NCBI GenBank assembly: GCA_964035545.1
Contig: OZ037767.1
Coordinates: 15,743,498-15,807,497, forward strand
Length of the DNA: 64,000 nucleotides
Direction: 5' to 3'
Origin: Bugula neritina
Lineage: Eukaryota; Bryozoa; Gymnolaemata; Cheilostomatida; Bugulidae
Made by a program: the position numbers and the translations under genes. Position 1 is the first letter of the stretch. The number at the start of each line of letters is the position of its first letter. This document shows, in pieces, positions 1-12,870 of this stretch. The notes beneath the pieces are model-generated. The model ran no database searches. It was not told the origin of the DNA and saw only the letters and a program-made list of their open reading frames with translations.

Positions 1-258
1 CCTCCCTCTCTCCCATCCTCCCTCTCTCCCACCCTCTGTCTCTCCCACCTTCTCCCTCTCTCTCCCACTCTCCCACCTTCTCCCTCTCTCTCCCACTCTC
101 CGTCTCTCCCACCTTCTCTCTCTCCTAACCTTTCTCTCTTCCCTTTTTCCACTATCTCTCTGACTCTCTCCCTTTCTCTCTTCTACCTCATCTCTCTTCC
201 ATCCTCTCTCCTAACCTTTCTCTCCCACCCCCCCTCTCCCACTCTCTTTCTCTCTCTA
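1..258. repeat. Polypyrimidine (CT-rich) tract
   Basis: Almost pure C/T on the plus strand, made of irregular CTCTCC and CCACC words. It is the complement of the GA tracts at 24126-24433 and 30651-30907 and is an internal part of repeat E. Long mirror-like purine/pyrimidine tracts of this kind can adopt triplex structures. Its length differs between the copies. Confidence 0.95.
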
Positions 259-3200
259 GTTTGCATGGCTTTACCCAGTTTTGGTTTATTTTTTTATTTT
301 GTTTCAGAGTATCCAAAAGGAAAGCTAGAATTTATTTAATATATATTATACCAACTTGAGCTTTACATATAATATCAAATAAATGCTGTGTTTTGTTAAA
401 ACAATGTTTGCAACTTTGTAGTATATTTAAATTCATAATTTATTTGTAGAGTCACACAACAAGACACTACTCTGACACACTCACAAGTTGCTACTGATCC
501 AGCAGTATAGATGATTGTTTTCTCCACTGGCTATGCTGTCACGCTTTACTGTTGTGGTGTTTGAAACAAACCAATTGTTTGCCTACGCAGATTAGGGTGA
601 GAAAAAAAGTGAGAAATGAAAGCTGTTTTTAATACCAACTACACTTAGTTTTTATTGAATGAAAAACAAAGTGAAATCATTAGTTATCAGTTAAATGACT
701 AAATCACTGTTTATAAAGATGAAACATAAATAATCTTATAATATGCTAATGAAATTTGGCTTTCAAATAGCTTTTTTCTGTATATTTGTTGAGGAAGTTT
801 ATCTTCAACAAAACTTCGTAGCTGTTGAATATGTGGAGAGTATTTTATATTGCATAAATTTATAGAGTAAAAGGTTCTCATCAAACTTTTACAACTTAGC
901 TCATCGACGGTTTAAAAGTGTGAGTCACCCTTCACACTAGAGTTTTATAAAGTTTTAATGAATGTGCAGTATTTTATAAAATATTGTGTGTCTCCGTAAA
1001 TTTAGCTATTTCTACCTTTTCAGTGAGATTGGAGTAAACACACCTCAAAATTCACATCTGGTATCACATTGATTTATCGCAAGTCAAAGTACACCTACTA
1101 ACTCTTCCTTCCTTAATACCTGCTTGCTTTTTGCACTTCTACTCATTTCATATACCTAACATTTCTCTTGCAGATGAATTACATCTTTTAAGTTGTAAAA
1201 GCCTTAAATAGCATGAAATTAATGAGGTTTAAACCGTGGCCACACTAACTATTGATGCGTTTTTTGATGGGTTAAATTACACGAAAATATTGTCTCTTTC
1301 TTTTTAGTTTCACCTAAAGTATTACATACTATTGATGGAGGCTTTGCTGAAGTTTTTGGGTGATGATTTGTCAATAATTTTCCAGAGAAGATGATGCCAC
1401 CGTGGCTGGCATCATTATGCAGTTTCCAAAATTCTTTCGGCTTTGCTCTAGTGAAAATGTTGGAAAACAATCAACAAAAAGGTTTGTACCATAAACGAAG
1501 TTATTGTGTGCGTGTTGCCAAAGCATAAAGTGTGCTGGACATTTTTAGGTTTCTGTTGAGATGCGTTTTTTTTTTCTGCATGAAAAAAGTTCCAGTTTCA
1601 GTCAATATCACTAGGGAGTGCCCACCTATATTTTAAATCATATTGATGCATAAGTTCTTTTTGTAATATTAAAAGTATAACTTGCTTAATTGCTATTCAA
1701 TGCCCTTTGAAGTTTCCAACTGTAATTAACTAGTTGATTTGGCAGCATAGTATCGATGATTGATGAAGGCAGCCGATATAATTATAAGCATAAATATCTA
1801 TATCTACATGAAGATGTCATTCCCAATGATTGTTATTCTGAAATCAGCTGATTAAGTTATCACAAACTAAACATTTTGACCAGCGGGTTGCAATGCAACT
1901 CGGTGAAATTTCAGACCTAGATAAATTGAATTTCTTACTGAAAATCGTGAAGGTATTAAAGTTTAAAGTGAAAGTTTAAAGGGTCATCTCTCTGCGAATT
2001 CTAATAGCATGGTGCCAATTAGACTTGAAAAAATTTCAAGGCACTATAAAGCACTTAGCCCATTCTTACAAGTAGTTTCAAAGTGCACTGGAATTTCAGT
2101 TTACTTGTCATTGTATAGAATCCTGATCTACACTATATAGCATTCACTATTGCCTGCTTCTTCTAAGCATCTATAATGTATTAACTACAGTTTGCTTTGA
2201 GAAGTGAATTTCTACTTGGTGTTTTTTCCTTATCGTTCTGTTGTTTGCCAGTAGTCTTAATCTAATGGATTTTCCCTTTTCAAAAGTGGTTGTGACAATC
2301 AAAACACATCATGCAGCCTGCAACTACACAATCAGTCAGTAATTTCTTCCATTAAAGTAGCTCTTCTTGTTACTCTTGCTCACCTAAAAGCCTGGGCCTA
2401 ATTCAAATTGCAAGTTTTTAGAGTTGTTAATTTTTCATGCAATCTTTCATTTTTTTTTGTTAGCCACAAAATTAGTATTCACTAGACCTAATCTTTCATC
2501 TGCATGTATGCCTATTGCTTGTTCATTAAAGAAAAACCTCTGCTGAATATTGAACTAATGATGAAAATGAATTCCCTAAACTAAAAGTAGCAGTGTGATT
2601 TTGGTATTAAAATTAGTTGTTAGCATAGAGTCAAGTTATTGGCAGGAATTTTCAAATTGAAATGAATGAATTTCATTGTAAGTCAGCAAGATTTAGTCTA
2701 AGTAAACATAGCATTACATCGTGTTTTATTTAGCATTTGCAGAAGGCAACATATATATTTTAAGGATTATTGTAAACTTAAATGTAATTTTAAGTACTTT
2801 CCATGTTTGTTATTGTAGATGGTCTTGTTCTTTGGGATGGATGTGACAACTCCTTGTGTCAAGCTTAACTGATTGACTACTGAATTCAATTCAACCTAGA
2901 AAAGTCTGAATTTCAGACTTAATTTCAAGCTAGAATATTCACATTTTTAGGTCTGCGTTTGAAAACATTGTTGTGTTACTTTACTTTTTTTATTTTTTGA
3001 AATAAATATCTTTTTAGCTTGTGCCTATTCTTGATTAGAATAGTATGATAATATTTAACTTTTCTTCAATTTTAATAGATGAAAATGTTGATCAGTTGGA
3101 GTATTCAGTCTAGCTGAATTTTACTTGCTTCTGCAAGAACAATCTTTTGGAGTTGTCTGCCCTCTCTTTAGGTAATTTTTTGACCTATGGTTAACGCAAT

Positions 3201-3360
3201 AATTATAACTTTTTAAAGATGCTTGTGAACCTAACAATATAGCATAACTATCAAACCACATTATTTATTCAATATCTGCATAAAATTTAGCCGATAATCT
3301 GCCACCCAATGAGCTTGAAAAGATATTAGAATTCTAGCTCAGTGCTGCCATCAATGTAGA

Positions 3361-3454
3361 TATTTATAATGATATAAAGCCAAAACTCATTATTTATAAT
3401 GATATAAAGCCAAAACTCATTATTTATAATGATATAAAGCCAAAACTCATTATT
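3361..3454. repeat. 30-bp tandem repeat, three units
   Basis: Three identical 30-bp units beginning TATTTATAATGATATAAAGC lie in tandem. The corresponding place in the inverted copy (27219-27278) has only two units, so the array has changed copy number since the duplication. Confidence 0.95.
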
Positions 3455-3975
3455 GCGTGAAATTATCTAACCATTCCTGACAAAGAATCGAGATAATAAC
3501 TCCAAAGTTGGTCAGTTGAAACCACAGCAATAATACTTTAATCCTTATAATTGTCAGGTTTAATTTTATACCAAGCCCCAATAAGTACATATCACTATGA
3601 CAACACAGCCTAAGCACCTCCAATGCAAGAAATTTAGTATTGTGGTGCTGCAAATCCTCCAGTTACAAATGAGTAGCGCTTTCATGATTATTGGTTTACC
3701 ATAATGTTTATTTAGTTTTAAGGACTAGCATAAATGCTATTATATGTGGGAGGTATTTGAAAAGCTTCCAACTCCATCTTCAACTACGGGCTATTATAAT
3801 TATGCCGATAAACGAGATACTACACTCAGACTGCCCTGTTATAGTACTATGATTGGCTACTGCAAAATTTTTGCCGATAGACAACATTTATTTATGATGC
3901 AATGTATCTCGTATTGGTACATAAGTGTTATGTCTGAGGACGAGATACTGTGAAATTATGCCCTGTCTGTTTTAG

Positions 3976-6900
3976 GTACCTTCTAGTCAAATCGGTAGAC
4001 CTGCTATTGTTTCTCGTGCTATTTCTATTTGTTCTCGCTCCCCTGACAGTTAAATTATTTCCGGGAATGGGCAAGCACTTCATATATCTCAATGGCTGTG
4101 AGTGTTTCTAAAAACAAATTACCAAAACCTTTATAAAAGTTTCAATAATTATATATCAACCAGTGAATATTTACCAATGAAATATTTTTAATATTTAAAT
4201 TATACCACACACATAGCTATCTGTTTTTTAGTTTAAAGTTGGCTGAGTGATTTGTTTCCAATTGTCTGTCTGTGTACTATATTAATTTTTTTATTCTTTT
4301 TAGTGTCGTTACCCTCATACTTCCAGGATTTGTCTAACCCTGCTTTCTTTGGGATGAATAGCACTAAGAATTTCTACCTCAGCACCGATAAGAATGTGGT
4401 TGATGGTGCTTGGTAAGTATGACATGGTTATGAGTTACAATAACAACTTCTATCCGAAGCTTTGAAACTATTATTTTGTCTTGTTTTATTACCGGTGTTC
4501 ATGTTGATAATAAATTTTGCCATCTTTTTTGTCTCAAAAAACAAGCTGAAAAAGTACCAATTTTAATGTAATTAAGTTTTTGCTTCAATTGATGTTTACC
4601 AAGACTCTAAGCGTAATATGTGAAGCCACATTAAAGAACAATTTCAACATGAATGGATGTTATCACAGCTGGTGTAGCAACTATTAGACAGTCGGAGTTA
4701 AATTTCAGACAGTTTTTAGTTATTATGGATGTTGAGTTTTACTGAATATATATGCACATTGTTATGCGCAATGCTTCCTTTATAATGACATTAACTCTTG
4801 TTACTAACATGCGCCGCTGCAGTGTCAATGTTACTAACTGCCGTTATCACTACTGTACCATTGTAATATCAGGCACACTCTACCCAAGCAGCTGGAAGGC
4901 GAAGGATACAAACACGAAGAATATGAATCATTATTAGCGGGAACTGAGCACTCTATTTTCTTATATTGCCATGGTAACGCTTTCACCAGGTGAATAGCTG
5001 CTTTCTATCCTATTTCAGTCTAAATACTAGGAATATATGAGCTAACATTACTGCTTACAATAGTTCAGCTCACTGTTTTACTATTTTTGCATTAATATAC
5101 TTTCATCATATATCACAAGTGTTATTAGGTCACTTGGCCCGTAGGATTTCAAACATGTTTGCGCAGGCATATGAGTGCGATGTTATCCAGTGCATAAATA
5201 GTCACAAGATCTTTGCACATCTGTTTTATATTAATATGATATTTGAAACTTAAAGGCCCTTCTATAAGGGATCATTTCCAGTGACGCCTCATGACTCATC
5301 AATATGTATCCATTTCCTGTTTCCTGTAGATCTACGAGTCACCGAGTTGCTTTGTATAAGCTTCTGGCCTCCTTGGGCTTCCATGTTATTTCATTTGATT
5401 ATAGAGGTAAGTTTGTACTCGTAATATAGAGTGTGGATATACTTACTCTTACGTATACTCGTAATATATAACATGTATATACTTACTCTTACTTACACTC
5501 ATAATATATAATGTATATATACTTACTCTTATTTACACTCATAATATATAATATATATATATACTTACACTTACTTATACTCATTATATATAACATGTAT
5601 ATACTTACACTCATAATATAAAATGTGTATATACTTACACTCGTAATATATAATGTGTATATACTTATGCTCATAATGTAGAGTTGGTATAAATGTGTTA
5701 CAATAAGTTATGAGTTAAAATAATATTATGACTTGGCTAGATTAGATTGTACAGGGGAGCCATGAAGTAAACTAAACTTACATAACCGAGTATTAAAGTC
5801 TTCCACTACCACAATGCACCATTAGGAAGCTATAGGCTGGCTTTTTTCAACCATTACAATGCGTTGTACTCTGTAATAATATATTATGTGTTATTTAAAG
5901 ACAAAAGTGTCTAAAAACACCATTTAGCATTCAAAAGACTACGTTTTTCTCATAAAACTAATTTTTTTTCTGATGTGCTTATAATAATTTGGAGTAAATC
6001 TAGTTTCAAACAAGATGACAGAAGACATTAAGGAAGTTTAGAAATTTAAAGTATTTTAGCACAGTTGTGAATGAAGCCTTTAAACTGATTGCTTTACTTG
6101 TTTATTTGGAGTTGTCTTATTTTATCCCTGCTTGTGAATTAGGTAGCCTGTAAATTCTAGTCTATAATCATTTTATGTGCAGGTTATGGGGACTCATCTG
6201 GCACCCCCACATCTGAAGATGGTTTAGTAACAGATGCAGTTACTTTATATTTATGGCTGAGAGAGAAAGCTGGGTCAGATGTTCCAATATATGTGTGGGG
6301 TCACTCACTGGGCTCAGGGTTGGTACACTGCTTAAAGGAGTTGTCATTTCATTTGCTCTAGTTGAAGAAACTACGTATTTTTAAACCTATACACCCTCAT
6401 CACCAGTTAGCTTATAGAATATTTCTACTGTTAATAAAATTGAGAACTTCTGTTGGAATTGAATACTTACCTCAAGTTTATAGTCCCCATCCCTGTGAGA
6501 ACCCCTGAGGGAAAGGTTTTTTTGTTGATAAATTGGGTTAAGGACTTATTCGCAACCGTATCTAGGCTAGTGGGCAGGTATTAAATCATAATGTACTATT
6601 AACATTAACTGCACTATCATATATCTTGTTGAGGTAATTATTTGGGGAGCAGCTGTGGTCTAGGGGGTTAGAGCGTTTGCCTAATCAACGCAAAGTCATG
6701 GATTCGGAACCCTACAAAGGCCATTGGTGATGTTATGAAGAGCATCCAGTCATAATTTCTCCTGTGCCCCATTTGAATAAATTCTTAGCCTGATTTAACA
6801 AAAAACCCTTTCATCAGGGTTTCTCACAGGGACAGTGACAATGAGCTTGCGTGAGATTTTTTGTCTATAAATACACTTTGTGTCTTCTATAAACACACTG

Positions 6901-8160
6901 GTTTTCTCTAGGGTGGGCACTAAAGCTGTGAGATATCTCAACGAGAAGAAGGAGTATCTAGCTGGACTCATTCTAGAAGCTCCTTTCAACAGCATCTACG
7001 ATGTGGCTCGGAGTAATCCTCTCCTGAAGGTGGTGTCTCGACTCTGGTGGTACGAGGGCGCTCTACAGACTACTATGGAGCTGAACAACATCTACTTCAA
7101 AACAGATGAAAAGTGAGTAGCTGTTTGGTCCAAGTGTAGAATGACTATGTCAAGGTTGACTCTGTGTGACAGTTCACTTACGGCTGTGTTTCTGGTCATG
7201 ATTCAGTGTTGAAAGACAGCTCAGCCGCTGCTTTTACGTATGTACAAGTTTTGGGGAACTGAAATAAGTATTCAAATTTATCTAGGGAATATTGGAATCA
7301 TTGAAATTTTATGATGCTATCAACTGTAAAATGCACTTTAACTGCTGGATTGTTTAGAGCTAAGGCTATTACTAAGAACTATTACTAAGTCGCGCCTCCA
7401 TTTTAGCATATGCCACGTTGACACTCCTGTGCTGATTCTACACGCAGAAGACGATGAAATAGTTCCTGTAGAGTTGGCTTACAAGGTACTGTCAGTCTAC
7501 AGTAACACTACAGCCCTTTTAGGGGGAATAACTCTTTATAGAAAATAATTTAATGCTTGCAGCTACTCATTAATTGTGATACCAGATACATGTATATTCT
7601 GAAACATTGACAATAAATGTTTTTAATTGTTTTATTGCACTATTACGAGATCAAATCCCACTAGTTGGTACACTAAAAGTGTATATCTTGCTGAACTGTA
7701 AATATTTAAACTAACTTTTTTTTTCAATCATTCAAAAAAAGTACCTAATTTGCAATGAAATGTAAACTGATATACAAGATTTTTACACTATGGAAAACAT
7801 ACTTGGTGCCCGGCATTAAATGGTATATTACTGTAGACTATCTACCTGACCCTTGAAACATTCTTCACGTTCTATTTGGTATGTTAACAGTTGTACGAAT
7901 CTAGTAAGAGGAGACCTCCCACCTTCCCCTCAGTCACTTTGCACGTGTTCCCTTATGAAAGAGGTCTGTTACACAAGTATATTTACACAGCTGAAGAACT
8001 TCCTTCTCTTATACGGTAAGTGTCACTGTTCTAGGAAGTTGGTTTTTGTGTTTGCGGCAAACATTGTTGTTTACTAGCAAGTGTAGGGGAAGTTAGATTT
8101 TATTCATTCATTTGTAATGTTTCTTTTAGAACTTTCATGGATGATTCTAGAAGAAATTGA
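3976..8160 (+). CDS. ABHD12: ABHD12-like lysophospholipid lipase, 5' partial
   Basis: Nine exons join in one frame: 3976-4097, 4304-4412, 4873-4989, 5330-5406, 6183-6318, 6912-7112, 7407-7485, 7891-8015, 8130-8160, giving 331 residues and a TGA stop. All introns are GT-AG. The first visible exon encodes a hydrophobic membrane segment ([19 protein letters not shown]) followed by [12 protein letters not shown], the arrangement known from vertebrate ABHD12. Then come an oxyanion-type HGN, the nucleophile elbow GHSLG (Ser codon 6305-6307), HAEDD with the acid, and LLHKYIY with the catalytic His (7972-7974). In mammals ABHD12 is an ER membrane serine hydrolase that degrades lysophosphatidylserine. 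The start codon and cytosolic N-terminus are not visible, because the upstream DNA is repeat E. Membership of the ABHD12 family, rather than ABHD13/17, rests on the TM segment and the C-terminal HKYIY block. Confidence 0.93.
5407..5690. repeat. Minisatellite in ABHD12 intron
   Basis: A degenerate array of roughly 30-40-bp units built from TATACTTACTCT, TACACTCATAATATATAA and TGTATA blocks fills the start of the intron that begins at 5407. Units vary by internal duplication of TATA and CTTACT. It is non-coding; the minus-strand ORF across it is a repeat artefact. Confidence 0.85.
6481..6552 (-). mobile_element. 3' fragment of tRNA-derived SINE (antisense)
   Basis: The reverse complement of this stretch matches the tail of the SINEs at 6644 and 13374: the AATAAGTCCTTA-like block, the AAACCTTTCC-like block and the CAGGG-rich end. 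The tRNA-related head is missing. It lies about 90 bp from a sense copy in the same ABHD12 intron. Confidence 0.7.
6644..6836 (+). mobile_element. tRNA-derived SINE
   Basis: The head resembles a tRNA gene: an A-box-like TGGTCTAGGGGGTTAGAGC and a B-box-like GATTCGGAACCC at 6701-6712. It is followed by a tRNA-unrelated body shared with the copy at 13374-13567 (GTGATGTTA-GAAGAG, CTCCTGTG, AATAAATTCTTAGC, CATCAGGG). It sits in the ABHD12 intron between the exons ending at 6318 and starting at 6912, in sense orientation. The boxes have mutations, so the copy is probably silent. Confidence 0.85.
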
Positions 8161-8278
8161 CAGAACAAACAGACAAAACAGTTATAATCCTAATATCCCA
8201 CGAAATGAACTATTACATAGCTATAATATACAAATAGACATTTAATATACGTTTTTACATGCTTTGATATAAAAATAA

Positions 8279-8360
8279 TTTATTTATATTTGTGTATTTA
8301 AAAGTTACTTTTTATAAATGTGAAATCATTGAACAATCGTATATAGTTTTACTCAATAAA
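8279..8360. promoter_or_regulatory. Convergent polyadenylation signals
   Basis: AATAAA on the plus strand at 8355-8360 lies about 195 bp after the ABHD12 stop. AATAAA on the minus strand (plus-strand TTTATT at 8279-8284) lies about 104 bp after the PPCDC stop. If both are used, the two transcripts overlap tail to tail by a short stretch. This rests on hexamers only. Confidence 0.5.
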
Positions 8361-8387
8361 TTATATATATGCACATTTTCATTTTCA

Positions 8388-9265
8388 TTATTTGGATAAA
8401 TTAGATAAATGTTGGATCACTTTCTCTATAATAGTGTCCACTTCAGCCATAGCCCCATAGCCTACTTCTCCACAGGCTAGTTTCTTTGAACAGGTGGGTA
8501 TCTCTATGTGGCCCCAACTAATGAGGGTATTTATCTGTGGCTGAGTTATTGGATGCTGTAGCATGAGAGTGTTCATAGCTGGCGCAAATAGTAGAGGTTT
8601 CTTAGGATCCCAGGCTCTCACCACACAAGTCTGTAAGACAACTCCAATAAGTTTTGACACTATCATATCACACCACCTACTTAATAATTTAATAAAGAAC
8701 ATATTTTTACAGTTATTTACCAGTAAATTGTCGCACAATCCGTTGGATATCTTTGCTAGGGAATTTGCACTCAAAGGAGCTATAACAAAGATGTCTGCCC
8801 ATTTTCTAAGCTCTATGTGTAGTACATCATCTCCCATTTTCGTCCATGTCTAAAACAGAAACCATTTGCAAGCTCTTCAACTATTTTTCTATTTAAATAT
8901 TTTATATAATATGTAGTTCTGGTGTATATGAAGTGTGGGTGTATATGTGATACAGGGTGAATGAGTTTGTAGTGTGGTTGTATATGTAGTGTAGGTGAAT
9001 AGACAGCGCAGGTGTAATATATATTATAGTTTGAGCATAAAAACTGTAAAGGCAGCTGTTTTCTACTCACTTTATATTCATCAGCATCTGTGTAGTACTG
9101 CAGCACGTCAGTAAAATCTTCAACTTGTGTGAAATGTTGAGCGTGCTCAGTTAGAATCACCTTGATAATGGCATCAGGGACTCTGCTTTGCAAAGCAGCT
9201 AAAAGAGGTTTGAGTTTGACTGTAGCTACACTTCCGCAACAACCTATCAGTATTTTAGGAGCCAT
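8388..9265 (-). CDS. PPCDC: Phosphopantothenoylcysteine decarboxylase
   Basis: Three exons on the minus strand, 9265-9071, 8849-8721 and 8630-8388, join in phase 0 to give 188 residues. The family usually has about 200. PPCDC is a cytosolic FMN enzyme that decarboxylates 4'-phosphopantothenoylcysteine to 4'-phosphopantetheine in coenzyme A synthesis. Visible family marks are the N-terminal flavin-binding GCCGSVATVK, DVLHIELRKWAD with the catalytic His, APLSANSLAKISNGLCDNLL, the substrate-binding PAMNT, and KKLACGEVGYGAMAE with the active-site Cys and flexible lid. The ATG at 9265-9263 opens directly onto the flavin motif. A TTTTTTAG acceptor-like site shortly upstream suggests a separate 5'-UTR exon. 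Single continuous ORFs across the introns are fortuitous. The gene looks intact and is convergent with ABHD12. Confidence 0.94.
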
Positions 9266-12200
9266 TCAACTAAAGCTAGCCTGGTTCTAAAAAATTAAAT
9301 AAATTTAGCAAAATATTTTTTCAAAATATGTAGTTTAATTTTGCTGCATTACTGAAACATCAACCATGAATAATGTGATGCTTATATATATTATGTTTCG
9401 ATATCCAAATAAATGTGATGTAGTAAAAATAGTATGTGCATCAGTCATAGCAAGATAAACTAGAAAAGTTAGCTAATCCCATTCACTAGTACCCATTGTT
9501 TGCAACTAATTCCGCATAAGTTAGAAGTAATATGTAATAATAAGCAAACTTGAGTGGTATGCTTATAAAAGCAATTTTATCAAATATGAATGCTTTTATT
9601 CTGATGATGATCAAGATAGTTTAAATTTCTATCAAAGATTATAAATAGAATTTAAATTTAAACAGTAAAGAACAAATAGAGTAAATTAAAGAGACTATTC
9701 TAAACAGCTTCAAAATCAATAATTACTCACAGTCAATCAATTTATTCAAATAATAATGTAATTATAAGTTCAGCTTTACTAAAAACTATACCGACTTAGT
9801 AAGAGTTCAGCTGTAAAACTATGTCTACTAAAACATACAACATTAAATCTAGCCTAAGTAGCTTCATTTTTTTTAATTCAGCTGTCAATAAAAGTTACTC
9901 AAGAAACTTGGATAAATTAAAATTGATAAAAGTAAAATTAAAACAACGGTACCCAATTTCATTATTATTACTGATTATGTCTTCCGACACCACTGCATTA
10001 TGATTAAGTGCTGAAGTAAAAATTTCACTTTTAGGCTTTTATGTTGGGTTTTTCTCGTCTTCAGTTATAAACTTGGTCGCAATAAGTATAACAATATTAT
10101 GAATAACTAAACTGAAATAACTACTTACTTTCAGCATAGAGTAAGCGGAAACATTAAAAAAGAAGGTATAAGTGGCTACGGTTAGCGATTATGCGCTGTA
10201 AACTGTTTTTTCATTGGCTGTATTAACGGTAGTAATAAACAATTGTATAAGAAAATAACCCTGTCCAAGCCATTAAATCGAATCTTTAGAAAATAATGAA
10301 CAGCAATAATTAATAATAACCGATTAAATAAGGTACCTTTCCATTTTTTTACATTGATCAACTAATAAACTGTAAGTTTTAAGCTGATCCACAATGTTTC
10401 CACCAGCCATGCTTGATACTCAATATTCATTAAGACTTATAAACTTCTTTTCACTTCGCATATAATTAAAAGGTTAGACAATATTATATTACATTTCCAT
10501 AGTAAAAAAGTATATAAGTGCATGCCAGAAATTCTTTTTTTGTGATTAATAAAACAAAAACTAAAAAAGTCATATCAAAATTTTAGAGACTGGTATGCTG
10601 TTAAATCCTGTGACATATCTCTTTTGAAACATTACTACATTTGTAGAAAGCATTACTATGGTGCTATACAGCAATATTTATGTACATAATTCAACAGTCA
10701 AACTTTCTATTTTCTCCTCTAACATGTCTAGCTGTTTATTTTTCATTAAAGACCTTTTAACTCTGCATGCACTTAAAAATGATTTAACCTTCATATATTA
10801 TGTTTTACTGTGTATGACGTAGTTTTGTTGATAGAAAATTAGCTGCACATTAATTGTAAGACATGATCTGTTTTGTTCCACAAAAAAGAAACAAAATAGC
10901 TTGCATTACAACTATGTGATTTTTTTATTGCCATTATATATTATAATTTGCAGTTCATCAAAAATAGCTTTTAATTGAGAAAAAGCATAAAGCCTGGTGT
11001 GTCAGCCATTTTACACAATATTCTTATTGACTATTTATAGCTATAAGCTGTTGGTCATCTGGCTTTCATGTAGCTTTAGCCTAACTTTTAGGCTTTTGTG
11101 TTAACTTTTAAGTTCAAGTAATTTTTAGAGATTAGACAAATCCAAGAAGTACATAATAAAATTTTGTGCAGCATTTATGCAAACAGTTATAAGCTAAAGA
11201 TGTACAGTGATTTCAAAACATTCTAACATGATTTCTTATACAGTATGTCATAGCATTCATTTCAACCATTGCAAAAAATTATAAATAAACTTTAATTAGA
11301 ATAATTTCTATTATGATAAGTAATCCTAAGTTTTTGAATATAAAATGTTTTCAATGTTGGAGATGTCCAACATTAAAAACGATTTAAATTCAAAAATGAA
11401 AACATTTGTATAATTTACATATGAATGACAAAATGCTGCAGCCATGGCAATATAAATTTAATAAATGCAAATTTGTATTATTTTTATATAATAATAATGG
11501 CTGCATGTGGTGGTCTGTCTTCAGGATGTAATAAAGTAAGAACTAATATATAAGATGCACACAGAAAATTTAAGAAAACCAGACTGCAGTATCAAATAAG
11601 TTTCTCAAAGTATCTCATGTTTTATAAGAATCAAGCATATAACAGCATAAGTCTAATTTTATCATTTATTCAAATGAGAGAAATTATTGCAAAATATGCA
11701 CTATACCTACTCTGAGCGTGCTTTCACTCACTGTAAGCATAATCTACTCAAGATCTATATATTTTCTATAACAAACTCTATAAATACTCTGTACTTACTC
11801 TATACATATTCTATACAAGCTATATAAGCATAGCCTGCATCTATGCTATACCATAATTTATATATTATATTTGACATATTATATAATCTATACACTCAAT
11901 CAACTTCTGTTCTATATATTATTTGAAATACAACATTTTTTTTAAATTTGAGGGTGTCATTCCAGTTAAACGCTTGGCTTATGAATTCCCCACTTAGACT
12001 ATTTATTTATTTTGTTACTATATATGGTTTTAGTTAGGGTTTGGTGTTTGGGAAGCCTCTAACTGGGATGAAACAAGTTGAGACTGCATAACTTGTCTAT
12101 ATACCTATAATTAAATTACTGCACAAAAATTATCCGGTGTGTCTCAGACACACTCAAGTTTGCTCATTTTTTGTCAAAACAATATCTTAAGACTTAAGCT

Positions 12201-12870
12201 ATCAATTGACTTTAACAGAATATACAGCTGATTTGTAGGAACAGTTGAGTTAGTATTTTAAAGCTGTGTTTATTTAATAACAAATTTTATGCTCTACAGT
12301 ATAATATGGTATTTCAAAATACCTTAATGCATGTTAAAAGGTAGCAATATATCAATATATATACTATTCCAACTCTTGCCACACAAATGAATTGAAATTA
12401 CATTAAATATATCCCATGAATTATATTATATTATTTATTTAAATGTTTCAAACATATATATTTATTATCATTTAAAGTACGGAATGTCCTAGAAAATTTT
12501 CATTACATTACTTTTTATCTAAACAGTTTTAAAAACAAAGCTCAGCCTAAAGCTAAAAGATTAACTTATTCACAAGCCTTTTTTTGGCTTTATTGATAAT
12601 GCTTACAAAATTTAACTATAGCCATTTCCAATAAGAGATTAGACTCATGCACAGCCCAACAAGCTAATAGCTGGTTACAAAAGCTATACAGCTAGCTAAA
12701 AGCTATTTTCCCACCAACTACCATAAAAGCATGACTTCTTAGACATGTTTTCATTGGAGTTACCAATCTGTATCTGAAGAGTGCCAGCTGACAAGCCTGT
12801 TATTTTTGCTTGAAATTTATACTTGTTTTAGCTAGTTTTACCTAAATAGTCTTTATACTCAAATTACATA
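9266..12870. other. Intergenic region, no gene recognised
   Basis: AT-rich DNA between the divergent PPCDC and CPEB1 genes. It must hold both promoters and any leader exons, but no element could be assigned. Positions 11700-11920 are cryptically simple, with scattered CTCTATA and ATATTATA words. The ORF at 9821-10003 has no recognisable domain. Confidence 0.6.

Larger units (their letters stand above)
1..3965 (-). repeat. Repeat family E, copy A (inverted)
   Basis: This stretch is the reverse complement of 26704 to about 30.87 kb, with small indels. Positions 1-2220 match the part shared by all three copies (also 22163 onward and 28688 onward). Positions 2221-3965 match only 26704-28687. The copy continues upstream of the window. 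Its 5' terminus, read on the minus strand, lies at 3965, only 10 bp before the exon that starts at 3976. No long ORF or known transposon protein is visible. A 73-codon ORF at 1249-1470 recurs in the other copies but shows no recognisable domain. Confidence 0.9.

Noticed and set aside
1249-1470. 73-codon frame recurring in three E copies (also 22916-23125, 29441-29650)
   Set aside because: The copies are recent duplicates, so shared frames are expected; no domain is visible and the start is not conserved as ATG.
3450-3653. 67-codon frame in copies A and C of repeat E
   Set aside because: Lacks an ATG start and any recognisable domain; conserved only as much as the surrounding repeat.
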